Source: JACCZX01 sp963791315 (GTDB lineage Bacteria > Pseudomonadota > Gammaproteobacteria > Burkholderiales > Burkholderiaceae_F). From it: 64,000 nucleotides of DNA. The stretch is taken from assembly GCA_963791315.1 (NCBI GenBank), contig CAWBRQ010000002.1:481959-545958 (forward strand), in the 5' to 3' direction. Shown here piece after piece: positions 1-8,143 of the stretch (its first letter is position 1; every line of letters starts with the position of its first letter). The notes beneath the pieces were generated by a model, which saw nothing but the letters and a program-made list of their open reading frames with translations, was not told where the DNA came from and did not search any database. A program made the position numbers and the translations under genes.

Positions 1-3
1 GTC

Positions 4-498
4 ATGTTTATTCTTATCATGGGCGTTACTGGATCCGGGAAGACCACCATCGGGAAGCTGCTTTCGGAAGCATTGGGTTGGCCGTTCTACGATGCCGATG
101 CGTTTCATTCTGCAGAGAACGTTCGCAAGATGGCCTCGCGCGTTCCGCTCACGGACGAAGATCGCGGTCCGTGGTTGGCCAAATTGCAGCGGCTGATCTC
201 GGAGCGAAACGACCGGGGAGAGAACGGCGTCCTTGCGTGCTCGGCCCTGAAGGAAGCGTATCGGGGAATTCTCCGTGCCGGTGGCGATGTTGAGGTCGTC
301 TACCTCAGGGCACCGCCCGAGCTCATTCGATCAAGACTGGAGCGTCGACGTGGCCATTACATGCCGCCACAGCTCATTGAAAGTCAGTTCCTAGATCTGG
401 AAGAGCCACAAGAAGCGATGATTGTCGACGCCGCATTGCCCCTGGAGCAGGCAGTCGCAATGATCCGCTCCAAGCTCGACTCCGGTACGCGGCGATGA
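4..498 (+). CDS. gntK: Gluconokinase (GntK family)
   Basis: Cytosolic kinase that phosphorylates D-gluconate to 6-phosphogluconate with ATP, feeding the pentose-phosphate and Entner–Doudoroff routes. The 164-residue protein matches the usual length of GntK-type kinases. The P-loop GVTGSGKTT lies at residues 7–15, followed by DADAFH and a C-terminal RRGHYMP motif characteristic of the family. The ATG at position 4 is almost at the window edge, so the promoter is not visible. The stop overlaps the next start by four bases (ATGA), suggesting translational coupling with the glutathione S-transferase gene. No gluconate transporter or regulator is in view. Confidence 0.9.
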   Translation: MFILIMGVTGSGKTTIGKLLSEALGWPFYDADAFHSAENVRKMASRVPLTDEDRGPWLAKLQRLISERNDRGENGVLACSALKEAYRGILRAGGDVEVVYLRAPPELIRSRLERRRGHYMPPQLIESQFLDLEEPQEAMIVDAALPLEQAVAMIRSKLDSGTRR

Positions 499-1136
499 TC
501 CAATTAATTGGAATGCTCGATTCGCCGTACGTGCGGCGCGTGGCGATCTCGCTGCAGTTGCTCGGCGTGCCATTCGAGCATGCGTCTGTCTCCGTGTTCA
601 GTACATTCGCGAAGTTTCAGCAGATCAATCCGGTCGTCAAGGCGCCGACGCTCGTCTGCGACGACGGAACTGTGCTGATGGATTCAACGCTGATCCTCGA
701 ATACGCTGAGGCGCTCGCCGGTTCGCGGAAGAGCCTGATGCCCACCAGCGTCGTCGACCGCCAGCACGCCTTGCGCGTCATTGGTCTGGCGCTCGCCGCG
801 TGCGAGAAAAGCGTTCAGATCATCTACGAACGGCAGCTCCGTCCCGCCGAGAAGCTGCACGAGCCGTGGGTCACGCGCGTCACGGGTCAGTTGCTGGCGG
901 CTTATCGAGGGCTCGAGTCGGAAGAACGGAATCGGCCATCGTCCGTCACAAGCGAGACGATCAACCAAGCAGGCATAAGTGCCGCCGTTGCGTGGAATTT
1001 CACGCAGCAAACGCTTGCAGAAGTCGTCATCGCTAAAGATCATCCAGCCTTGGTGGCGCTATCGTCCAATGCGGAAGCGCTTCCCGAGTTCAGCGCGGCG
1101 CCGTACGGTTCCGGTACTTATCGATCCGGCTGTTAG
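495..1136 (+). CDS. Glutathione S-transferase family protein
   Basis: A 213-residue protein with the GST layout: an N-terminal thioredoxin-like domain (about residues 1–75) and an alpha-helical C-terminal domain. SPYVRR at residues 10–15 holds the probable catalytic Ser10. VKAPTL contains the cis-proline Pro51, and MDSTLI around Asp63–Ser64 is the usual glutathione gamma-glutamyl contact. It starts inside the gntK stop (ATGA overlap). The substrate cannot be told from sequence; bacterial relatives act in detoxification or as disulfide reductases. Cytosolic, with no signal peptide. Confidence 0.85.
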   Translation: MIQLIGMLDSPYVRRVAISLQLLGVPFEHASVSVFSTFAKFQQINPVVKAPTLVCDDGTVLMDSTLILEYAEALAGSRKSLMPTSVVDRQHALRVIGLALAACEKSVQIIYERQLRPAEKLHEPWVTRVTGQLLAAYRGLESEERNRPSSVTSETINQAGISAAVAWNFTQQTLAEVVIAKDHPALVALSSNAEALPEFSAAPYGSGTYRSGC

Positions 1137-1185
1137 ACGTTCGACTGAGCGGAACGCGTCGTGTATCAAGATCTAAAGGAGCGAT

Positions 1186-1431
1186 ATGAGAAGCGTACGA
1201 CACCTGACGATGGCCTTCCTGTTGGGAGCGCTCAGCCCTGCCGTCTGCTTGTCGGGTGATGGCTATCTGAAAAAGATGCCAGAGAAGGGCGAGATCCCGC
1301 ACGGCAAAGTCGTGTACGTCGACGACGGGGAGTGTCCGAAAGGCGAAGTGAAGGAGGTCACCGGAGGAAGCGACGTGAAAGGAATTCCGCGCAAGGTGCG
1401 CTGTGTTAAACAGCCTGTCAAAGCGCCCTGA
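1186..1431 (+). CDS. Small secreted hypothetical protein
   Basis: Not recognised as a named family. An 81-residue protein with a typical N-terminal signal peptide (basic MRSVRH, hydrophobic core MAFLLGALSPAV, likely cleavage near residue 22–24). The mature part is about 57 residues, lysine-rich, and has two cysteines (in DGECPKG and VRCVK) that could form a disulfide. A good Shine–Dalgarno AAGGAG sits a few bases before the ATG, which supports a real gene. Its location is probably periplasmic and its function unknown. Confidence 0.65.
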   Translation: MRSVRHLTMAFLLGALSPAVCLSGDGYLKKMPEKGEIPHGKVVYVDDGECPKGEVKEVTGGSDVKGIPRKVRCVKQPVKAP

Positions 1432-1473
1432 ACTCGCGGGCCACTTGTCTAAGTAACCGGATCGAATCCTTCT

Positions 1474-1878
1474 ATGGCGGGCTATTCGGGAACGCCGCTC
1501 GCGAAAAAGCTGGGTATCGCGGACAAGAGCAATGTCGTGCTCGTCGGTGCGCCGAGCGGGTACCTATCTCTGCTCGGACGAACGTCAAGTGACGTTCATG
1601 TTGGTTCGCGTCTGTCCGGCGTCACGGACATCGTTCACGTGTTTTCGTCTCGGCGAGCCGATCTTCAGCGAAAGCTCGTGAGTTATCGCGAAAAGCTCAA
1701 ACCTTCTACCGTGGTTTGGGTGTCGTGGCCGAAGAAATCATCGAAAGTTGCAACCGATATCACGGAAGACACGATTCGTGAGCTCGCGCTGCCGCTGGGC
1801 TTTGTTGACGTCAAGGTATGTGCGATCGACGACATATGGTCCGGTCTGAAGCTGGTCGTTCGCAAAGAGCTTCGTTGA
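1474..1878 (+). CDS. DUF3052 family protein
   Basis: A 134-residue cytosolic protein. The opening MAGYSGTPLAKKLGI is the hallmark of DUF3052, and the central VVWVSWPKKSS is also typical of the family. The function of the family is not established. It is immediately followed (six bases) by the primase-polymerase gene on the same strand, so the two may be co-transcribed. Both families are common in actinobacteria, which raises the possibility (inference) that this pair and the ligase opposite were acquired together. Confidence 0.85.
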   Translation: MAGYSGTPLAKKLGIADKSNVVLVGAPSGYLSLLGRTSSDVHVGSRLSGVTDIVHVFSSRRADLQRKLVSYREKLKPSTVVWVSWPKKSSKVATDITEDTIRELALPLGFVDVKVCAIDDIWSGLKLVVRKELR

Positions 1879-1884
1879 AAGTCG

Positions 1885-3198
1885 ATGCCTAAGGCCGCAG
1901 AGCGCGAGCTTCTGGTCGTCGATGGGCGCGAGATTGCGATATCGAATCCGCGCAAGGTCCTTTTTCCAGACGCCGGGTATACGAAGCTCGATCTGGTGCA
2001 CTACTACCTGGCGGTGGCCGCCGGCGCGCTGCGCGGCGCTGGTGGCCGACCGAACGTGCTCGTGCGCTACCCCAACGGCATCGCGGACGAATTCTTTTTT
2101 CAAAAGCGCGCGCCCGAGTCCCGGCCTTCGTGGATCGACGTCGTATCGCTGCGCTTTCCTTCCGGCCGTAGTGCCGAGGAGATCGTGCCGCGAGATGCGT
2201 CGGCACTGGTTTGGATGGCCAATCTGGCGTGCCTCGAATTGCATCCGCACCCGGTGCGTGCCGATGATTTGGATCATCCGGATGAGCTGCGGGTGGATCT
2301 GGACCCGGTGCCTGGTGTGCCTTGGACTCACGTGCGCGAAGTCGCGCGCGTCGCGCAAGCGACTTTGCACGATTTCGGACTGACGAGTTGGCCCAAAACG
2401 TCAGGCTCGCGCGGCATGCACGTTTACGCGCGCATCGAACGGCGTTGGACATTTGACGAAGTTCGGCGCGCTGCACTCGCGCTGGCGCGCGAGGTCGAGC
2501 GGCGCGCTCCTGGCATGGCAACGAGCAAGTGGTGGAAGGAAGAGCGGCATGGCGTGTTTGTCGACTACAACCAGAACGCGAAGGACCGTACAACGGCGGC
2601 CGCATATTCAGTGCGTCCGACTGCAGATGCGCGCGTGTCCGCGCCGCTGAATTGGGATGAGGTTGATTCGTGTGAGCCGGCTGACTTCACACTGGCGACT
2701 ATGCCTGCACGATTTGCACGGTTAGGTGATCGGCATGAAGGCATTGACGCAAATCGTGGCTCGCTCGAAGGCCTGCTCGAGCTATCGGCACGTCATGAGC
2801 GCGAAGGCCTGGGCGATGCACCATGGCCGCCGCAGTACAAGAAGCAACCTGGCGAGCCGCCGCGTGTGCAACCGTCGCGCCGGCGCGTCAGCAAGCATCC
2901 GTTGATTGAAATCGGCCGCGCGCAGCGCAAGGACGATGCGCTTGCTGGCCTTGAACGTTGGAAGGTGCGCCACGCGATTGTCGCGCAGCATCTCGAGCCG
3001 GCCGATGTGCTGGTTGATTCCATGCGTGGCCGGTCTTCAAGCTGGACGCGTATCCGCGTCAATCTGCAGCATGTGCCGGAACAGCTTCGCCCGCAGCAAG
3101 AGTCGCTAGACCCGGATGCGGAACCCGACCGCGATGCCGGCACTAACTCTGAGACTGAGCCGCGCCGAAAACCTTCTCGAGCTCGAAAGGTGTCGTGA
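1885..3198 (+). CDS. Stand-alone LigD-type primase-polymerase (PolDom)
   Basis: An archaeo-eukaryotic primase-type polymerase of the LigD PolDom family, which fills short gaps and prefers ribonucleotides. The catalytic acidic residues are visible: Asp138 and Asp140 in RVDLDP, and Asp227 in VDYNQN. The nucleotide-binding SGSRGMHV motif spans residues 173–180. The protein is 437 residues. After the roughly 290-residue catalytic core it has a long basic extension including a WKVRHAIVAQHL…VDSMRGRSS block, which I associate with stand-alone PolDoms of actinobacteria. No ligase or nuclease domain is fused. The 3' end overlaps the convergent ligase gene by 56 bases. No ku gene is in the window, so a role in classical end joining is not shown. 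Confidence 0.88.
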   Translation: MPKAAERELLVVDGREIAISNPRKVLFPDAGYTKLDLVHYYLAVAAGALRGAGGRPNVLVRYPNGIADEFFFQKRAPESRPSWIDVVSLRFPSGRSAEEIVPRDASALVWMANLACLELHPHPVRADDLDHPDELRVDLDPVPGVPWTHVREVARVAQATLHDFGLTSWPKTSGSRGMHVYARIERRWTFDEVRRAALALAREVERRAPGMATSKWWKEERHGVFVDYNQNAKDRTTAAAYSVRPTADARVSAPLNWDEVDSCEPADFTLATMPARFARLGDRHEGIDANRGSLEGLLELSARHEREGLGDAPWPPQYKKQPGEPPRVQPSRRRVSKHPLIEIGRAQRKDDALAGLERWKVRHAIVAQHLEPADVLVDSMRGRSSSWTRIRVNLQHVPEQLRPQQESLDPDAEPDRDAGTNSETEPRRKPSRARKVS

Positions 3199-4222
3199 CC
3201 TCAAGCTGGTCATAGCGGCAATCGCTGGGTGGCTTGTCCGGCCGCCATCTCAGGAAAATTGCAGCGTGTCTGAAGCGATCTCCTTGCAGGTGATCGTATT
3301 TGACTTCGCATACGCGCTCGATCCGCAGTGGCTCCCACGATAAGTCTTTTCCGGCGCTCCAGCGGCTCTGCGCGCCGGGCATCCGTGTGGCCGCAGCATC
3401 GGCACTGGCCCATTCGCGCCACGGGTGATCGTTCAGCGCATTGACTCGCAGTGATGCGAGATCGACTGCAAGCTGCTTGCGCGTTGCCATCGTGAATGCG
3501 GATGTCACTCCGACATGCTGCAGCACGCCCCGATCGTCATACAAGCCGAGCAAGAGCGACCCAACGACGTCCTTTCCGCTCTTGTGCCATCGGAAGCCGG
3601 CAACGACACAGTCTGCCGTGCGGGCGTGCTTGACCTTGATCAACACGCGCTTGCCGGGTGCGTAGGGCAGGTCCGCTGGTTTGACGATCACGCCGTCCAA
3701 ACCGGCGCCTTCGAAATGCTCGAGCCATTGCAGTGCAATCGCGCGATCCCGGGTCATCGGGGTCAAGTGCACGGGCGGCTCTATTTGGTTCAGCGCTTTT
3801 TCGAGCAACGCTCGGCGCTCGCTTTGCACAACTGCCATCACATTGCGGTCGTTGATCGCAAGCACGTCAAACGCGACAAACGACGCTGGCGTTTCCTTTG
3901 CCAGCTTGGCAACTCGCGAAGCTGCTGGATGCAGCCGTAACTGCAGCGCGTCAAAGTCGAGGCCATTTGGCCCGACGATCACGATCTCGCCGTCGATCAC
4001 ACAACCGCTCGGCAACCGTTCAAGCAATAAGTCGTGCAGCTCAGGAAAATAGCGGTCGAGCGGGCGCAGGTCACGGCTTTGTATGAACACGTCGGACGCC
4101 CCGCGAAAAACGATCGCGCGGAAGCCGTCCCATTTGGGCTCGAACAAAAATCCCGGCGCATCGGGCAACTCGTCAGCGATTTTGGCGAGCATCGGCTCGA
4201 CCGGCGGCGCGATCGTGAACAT
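3143..4222 (-). CDS. ATP-dependent DNA ligase, LigC type
   Basis: A 359-residue ATP-dependent ligase, about the size of mycobacterial LigC. The adenylated lysine is Lys30 in motif I (EPKWDGFR). Further motifs are VIDGEI (residues 76–81), SFVAFDVL (motif III), DGVIVK (motif IV, Lys181) and VLIKVKH (motif V, Lys196 and Lys198), followed by an OB-fold region. It lies 24 bases downstream of phoH and is probably the last gene of that operon. Its 3' end overlaps the convergent primase-polymerase gene. Neighbouring Prim-PolC and LigC genes are known from mycobacteria, where the pair has been linked to excision repair rather than end joining; a similar job here is inference. Confidence 0.9.
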   Translation of the reverse strand: MFTIAPPVEPMLAKIADELPDAPGFLFEPKWDGFRAIVFRGASDVFIQSRDLRPLDRYFPELHDLLLERLPSGCVIDGEIVIVGPNGLDFDALQLRLHPAASRVAKLAKETPASFVAFDVLAINDRNVMAVVQSERRALLEKALNQIEPPVHLTPMTRDRAIALQWLEHFEGAGLDGVIVKPADLPYAPGKRVLIKVKHARTADCVVAGFRWHKSGKDVVGSLLLGLYDDRGVLQHVGVTSAFTMATRKQLAVDLASLRVNALNDHPWREWASADAAATRMPGAQSRWSAGKDLSWEPLRIERVCEVKYDHLQGDRFRHAAIFLRWRPDKPPSDCRYDQLEVTTPFELEKVFGAAQSQS

Positions 4223-4246
4223 GAATGCCGATCTGGCGCGGAAACG

Positions 4247-5914
4247 CTACAAGATTTCTGCCGCGTAGTCGGCCAGCCGCGACCGCTCGCCTCGCTGCAA
4301 GGTGACGTGGCCGGAATGCAGCCAGCCCTTGAAGCGATCGACGACATACGTCAGCCCTGATGAGCCTTCGGTCAGATAGGGCGTGTCAATCTGCGCGATG
4401 TTGCCGAGGCAGATCACTTTCGTCCCCGGCCCGGCGCGCGTGACGAGCGTCTTCATTTGCTTCGGCGTCAGGTTCTGTGCCTCGTCGATGATCAGATATT
4501 TGCTGATGAACGTTCTGCCGCGCATGAAGTTGAGCGACTTGATACGGATGCGCGTGCGGATCAGATCGTTGGTCGCCGCGCGGCCCCATTCGCCGGCGTT
4601 GTCGTCGGTCTTGTTCAGCACTTCGAGGTTGTCTTCGAGTGCGCCCATCCACGGCGCCATCTTTTCTTCTTCGGTACCCGGCAGAAAGCCGATGTCATCG
4701 CCGACCGGCACGGTGGCGCGTGTGACGATGATTTCCGAGAAGCGTTTGGTTTCGAGCGTCTGCGACAGGCCGGCAGCGAGTGCCAGCAAAGTCTTGCCGG
4801 TGCCGGCCTGGCCAATCAACGTGACGAAATCGCATTCGGGATCCATCAGCAGGTTCAGCGCGAAGCTCTGCTCACGGTTGCGCGCAGTCACCCCCCACAC
4901 CGCGTTCTTCGCGTGCGTGTAATCACGCAACACTCGGAGCACTGCCGATTTGCCGCGGATCTCCCGCACCTGCGCATAAAACGTCGTCCCATTTTCGAGA
5001 TACACGAACTGGTTGACCAACAGTCCGGCCACGATCGGCCCATTGATCCGGTAGTAGGTGAAGCCGCCGTGCTGCCACGACTCCATGCCTTTGCCGTTCT
5101 TGTCCCAAAAGCTCGCGGGCAGCTGCAAAACACCTGTGTAGAGCAGATCGGTGTCTTCCAGCACCTTGTCGTTGGTGTAGTCCTCGGCTTGCAGACCGAG
5201 CACGCGCGCCTTGACGCGCATGTTGATGTCCTTTGAGACCAGCACGACGTCACGTTTGGTCTCCAAGTCCTTCAGTCCACGGACGACGCCCAGTATTTGG
5301 TTATCGGCCTTGCCCGCTGGCAAGCTGTCCGGCAGGGAGCCGGTGACTGCCTGCGTTTGAAAAATCAGGCGTCCCGCAGCGTCCTTGTTGCCCAGCGCGG
5401 ATAGCGGAATTCCCTCTTCGATCGGTGTCTTGGTCGCTGCGACGAGTGAATCGAGCGTGCGCGAAACCTGACGCGCACTCCGCGCGACTTCCGACATCCC
5501 TTTCTTATGCGAGTCGAGCTCTTCCAACGTCATCATCGGCAAGAACACGTCGTGCTCTTCGAATCTGAAAAGGCTCGTCGGGTCGTGCAGCAGCACGTTG
5601 GTATCAAGAACAAACAGGCGCGGCGCGGCGGTCGATCGCGGTTTCTTTGTCGCGCTCTTCTCGGACTGCGATTGAGAATCAACGACCGCGAGCCGCGCCG
5701 CCGGACTCGGCCGAGCTGATACGGGCTGAGGGGCCTGCGGCAGGCGCGCCACCGGTGTCAGCGGCACCACGGCGTGAGGCGGGCGCTCCGGGTGCGGAGC
5801 TTCTCGTGCGGGCTCCAACGGAATCGACGTAAGGACGGTGGCGGGCTTGGTCGGTGCTTTCGGAAGTGGCATCAGCGGGGTGATCGACTCGTTGGAGGAA
5901 ATATCAAAAGGCAA
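4247..5914 (-). CDS. PIN domain–PhoH fusion ATPase
   Basis: A 555-residue protein combining a PIN ribonuclease-like domain (from about residue 99, with Asp104 in FVLDTNVLL) and a PhoH ATPase domain. The Walker A motif GQAGTGKT is at 368–375, and the Walker B YLIIDEAQN lies near residue 475. The first 95 residues are proline- and alanine-rich and look disordered. The longest frame begins with TTG at 5914, three bases after the bcp stop codon. The ATG at 5872 (residue 15) is an alternative, and neither has a clear Shine–Dalgarno, so coupling to bcp translation is likely. PIN–PhoH proteins are thought to act in RNA metabolism under stress. Confidence 0.88.
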   Translation of the reverse strand: MPFDISSNESITPLMPLPKAPTKPATVLTSIPLEPAREAPHPERPPHAVVPLTPVARLPQAPQPVSARPSPAARLAVVDSQSQSEKSATKKPRSTAAPRLFVLDTNVLLHDPTSLFRFEEHDVFLPMMTLEELDSHKKGMSEVARSARQVSRTLDSLVAATKTPIEEGIPLSALGNKDAAGRLIFQTQAVTGSLPDSLPAGKADNQILGVVRGLKDLETKRDVVLVSKDINMRVKARVLGLQAEDYTNDKVLEDTDLLYTGVLQLPASFWDKNGKGMESWQHGGFTYYRINGPIVAGLLVNQFVYLENGTTFYAQVREIRGKSAVLRVLRDYTHAKNAVWGVTARNREQSFALNLLMDPECDFVTLIGQAGTGKTLLALAAGLSQTLETKRFSEIIVTRATVPVGDDIGFLPGTEEEKMAPWMGALEDNLEVLNKTDDNAGEWGRAATNDLIRTRIRIKSLNFMRGRTFISKYLIIDEAQNLTPKQMKTLVTRAGPGTKVICLGNIAQIDTPYLTEGSSGLTYVVDRFKGWLHSGHVTLQRGERSRLADYAAEIL

Positions 5915-5917
5915 AGA

Positions 5918-6382
5918 TCATGCGAGTGATTGCGCAAAGGCGAGTACTTGATCGACGTGGTTGGGCACCTTGACGCCGCGCCACTCCTTGCGAAGCTTTC
6001 CAGAAGCGTCGATCACGAACGTGCTGCGCTCGACCCCGCGCACCTGGCGGCCGTACATGTTCTTCATCTTCATGACGCCAAAGAGCTCGCACAGTTTCTC
6101 ATCGGGATCCGAGATCAGCTCGAACGGAAATTTCATCTTGGCTTTGAAGCCTTCGTGCGACTTGACGCTGTCGCGCGACACGCCCGCAACGACCACGTTC
6201 GCCTTCCTGAACTTCGCGTTTGTGGCGGCAAAATCCTGGCCTTCGGTGGTGCAGCCGGGCGTGTTGTCTTTCGGATAGAAATAAAGAACAACCGTCTTGC
6301 CGCGCTGCGCCGACAAAGTAAAGTCGCCGCCCGTAGCCGCAGCCGTGAAATCGGGCACCTTGCTGTCGATTGCAACCGTCAT
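5918..6382 (-). CDS. bcp: Thiol peroxidase, Bcp/PrxQ family
   Basis: A thioredoxin-dependent peroxiredoxin of 154 residues that reduces hydroperoxides in the cytosol. The peroxidatic Cys44 is in PKDNTPGCTTEG, the signature of the Bcp/PrxQ branch. The only other cysteine is Cys98 (KLCEL), a possible resolving residue, because the usual second cysteine five residues after the first is absent. It lies between the Mth938-like gene (15-base gap upstream) and phoH (3-base gap downstream), consistent with one transcript. Confidence 0.93.
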   Translation of the reverse strand: MTVAIDSKVPDFTAAATGGDFTLSAQRGKTVVLYFYPKDNTPGCTTEGQDFAATNAKFRKANVVVAGVSRDSVKSHEGFKAKMKFPFELISDPDEKLCELFGVMKMKNMYGRQVRGVERSTFVIDASGKLRKEWRGVKVPNHVDQVLAFAQSLA

Positions 6383-6397
6383 CAGAGTCTTGAACCC

Positions 6398-6769
6398 TCA
6401 GCCTTCGACGAACAGAGCGGCAGCGACCTTGCGGCTTTCGGCTACCAATATGTTGAAGGTCCGGCAGGCGGCCTGCGTGTCCATTACCTCGAGTCCAATG
6501 CGTGCGTCCGTCAGTGGACGCGTCAGGCGCGGCTGCGGAAAACGCTGCCGGTTGCCAGTGCCGAGCAGCACAACCTCGCTGTGCAGATCGCGTAATTGCT
6601 CAAAGGTGGTCGTGTCCAGCTCTTCAAAGCTCGTCACCCGCCAGGGCTCGACCTGGTCGGGCGTGACGATCAAATTGGTTGTGTGGCGCACCCGGTTGAT
6701 TTCAACGAAGCCCGGCCCGTAAGCAGTAACGGTGTTTTGCGCGGTGGGCGTGTCGGCGTGCAGCTTCAA
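6398..6769 (-). CDS. Mth938-like domain protein (DUF498)
   Basis: A small protein of the Mth938/DUF498 family, related to mitochondrial NDUFAF3. Bacterial members have no firm function. Family signatures are the start KLHADTP, NTVTAYGPGFVEINR, VVLLGTG and RPLTDARIGLEVMDTQAACRTFN. I chose the TTG at 6769 because a GAGGT Shine–Dalgarno lies nine bases upstream and because the family normally begins at this point. An in-frame ATG at 6814 would add 15 residues. It is the first gene of the compact operon with bcp, phoH and the ligase. Confidence 0.8.
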   Translation of the reverse strand: MKLHADTPTAQNTVTAYGPGFVEINRVRHTTNLIVTPDQVEPWRVTSFEELDTTTFEQLRDLHSEVVLLGTGNRQRFPQPRLTRPLTDARIGLEVMDTQAACRTFNILVAESRKVAAALFVEG

Positions 6770-6877
6770 ATTACGTGATACCTCAATCGGAATTGGGCAG
6801 GTGTTCGAGTACATTATAGGCACGCCCTGCGGCGCTGCAGACGTGTAAAAACGCGTCAGATATCTGACCTCTGAACC

Positions 6878-8095
6878 ATGGCCGAGTTTTCGCGCATCAA
6901 GCGCCTGCCCCCTTACGTCTTCAACATCACCGGTGAGTTGAAGATGGCTGCGCGCCGGCGCGGCGAGGACATCATTGACATGAGCATGGGCAATCCCGAC
7001 GGCCCGACGCCGCGTCACATCGTCGACAAGTTGATCGAGGCGGTGCAGCGTCAGGACACGCACGGTTATTCGGTATCGAAAGGGATTCCCCGGCTGCGGC
7101 GTGCGATCGCTACGTGGTACCAGCAGCGATACGGTGTCGAGCTCGATCCCGAGTCCGAGACGATCGTCACGATCGGCTCGAAAGAAGGGTTGGCGCACCT
7201 GATGCTCGCCACGCTCGATCGCGGTGACACGGTGCTGGTCCCGAACCCGAGCTACCCGATTCACATTTACGGCGCCATCATCGCCGGCGCCGATATTCGC
7301 TCAGTGCGCATGGACGGCGGGGTCGACTTCTTCGCCGAGCTCGAGCGCTCGATCCGCGAGTCGTTGCCCAAACCGCGAATGATGATTCTGGGTTTTCCGA
7401 GTAACCCGACCGCCCAATGTGTCGAGCTCGATTTCTTCGAGCGTGTGATTGCGCTTGCGAGACAGCATGATATCTACGTGGTGCACGATCTCGCGTATGC
7501 CGATATTACGTTCGACGACGCGTACCCGAACCATCGTGCACCGTCGATTATGCAGATTCCGGGCGCTCGCGAAGTGGCCGTTGAGTTTTTCACTATGAGC
7601 AAGAGCTACAACATGGCAGGCTGGCGCATAGGCTTCATGGTCGGCAACAAGGATCTGGTGTCCGCGCTGTCACGCATCAAGAGTTATCACGACTACGGGA
7701 CATTCACTCCGATTCAGGTGGCATCGATCGCCGCGCTGGAAGGGCCGCAGGATTGTGTCGATGGCATTCGACGTGAGTATCAGCGGCGCCGCGATGTACT
7801 GGCGCGCGGTCTGCACGAAGCAGGTTGGATGGTCGAAATTCCCAAGGCTTCGATGTACATCTGGGCCGAGATTCCACCGCCGTACCAGTCGATGGGCTCC
7901 CTCGAGTTTGCGAAGAAGGTGTTAGCCGATGCGAAGGTCGCGATATCGCCAGGTATCGGGTTTGGCGATTACGGCGATAAACACGTTCGCTTTGCGTTGA
8001 TCGAGAACGAGCATCGCATTCGGCAAGCGGTGCGCGGTATCAAGGAGATGCTGCGCAAGGACGGCAGAGTCACGCCGGAGCGAGCCGTTGCATAG
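6878..8095 (+). CDS. alaC: Alanine-type aminotransferase (AlaC family)
   Basis: A fold-type I PLP-dependent aminotransferase of 405 residues, close in layout to E. coli AlaC, which interconverts pyruvate and alanine with glutamate. The PLP lysine is Lys242 in TMSKSYNMAGWRIGF. Other family signatures are SMGNPDGPTP, GSKEGLAHL and GFPSNPTAQ. In betaproteobacteria a gene of this type commonly precedes hom and thrC, as here; hom starts 48 bases downstream. Substrate specificity is inferred from the family only. Confidence 0.85.
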   Translation: MAEFSRIKRLPPYVFNITGELKMAARRRGEDIIDMSMGNPDGPTPRHIVDKLIEAVQRQDTHGYSVSKGIPRLRRAIATWYQQRYGVELDPESETIVTIGSKEGLAHLMLATLDRGDTVLVPNPSYPIHIYGAIIAGADIRSVRMDGGVDFFAELERSIRESLPKPRMMILGFPSNPTAQCVELDFFERVIALARQHDIYVVHDLAYADITFDDAYPNHRAPSIMQIPGAREVAVEFFTMSKSYNMAGWRIGFMVGNKDLVSALSRIKSYHDYGTFTPIQVASIAALEGPQDCVDGIRREYQRRRDVLARGLHEAGWMVEIPKASMYIWAEIPPPYQSMGSLEFAKKVLADAKVAISPGIGFGDYGDKHVRFALIENEHRIRQAVRGIKEMLRKDGRVTPERAVA

Positions 8096-8143
8096 GGTCA
8101 CGGTCAGGGGAGCCGGCCGCTGCCGCGTCCGGCAACTTAGTCT

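Noticed and set aside
1450..1475. GGATCGAATCC resembles the T-arm of a tRNA.
   Set aside because: No acceptor stem, D-arm or anticodon arm can be built around it, and the preceding bases lie next to a coding region.
6770..7264. A longer minus-strand frame extends the Mth938-like protein by about 165 residues.
   Set aside because: The extension is the antisense shadow of the alaC gene and shows no family resemblance; a start with a Shine–Dalgarno exists at 6769.
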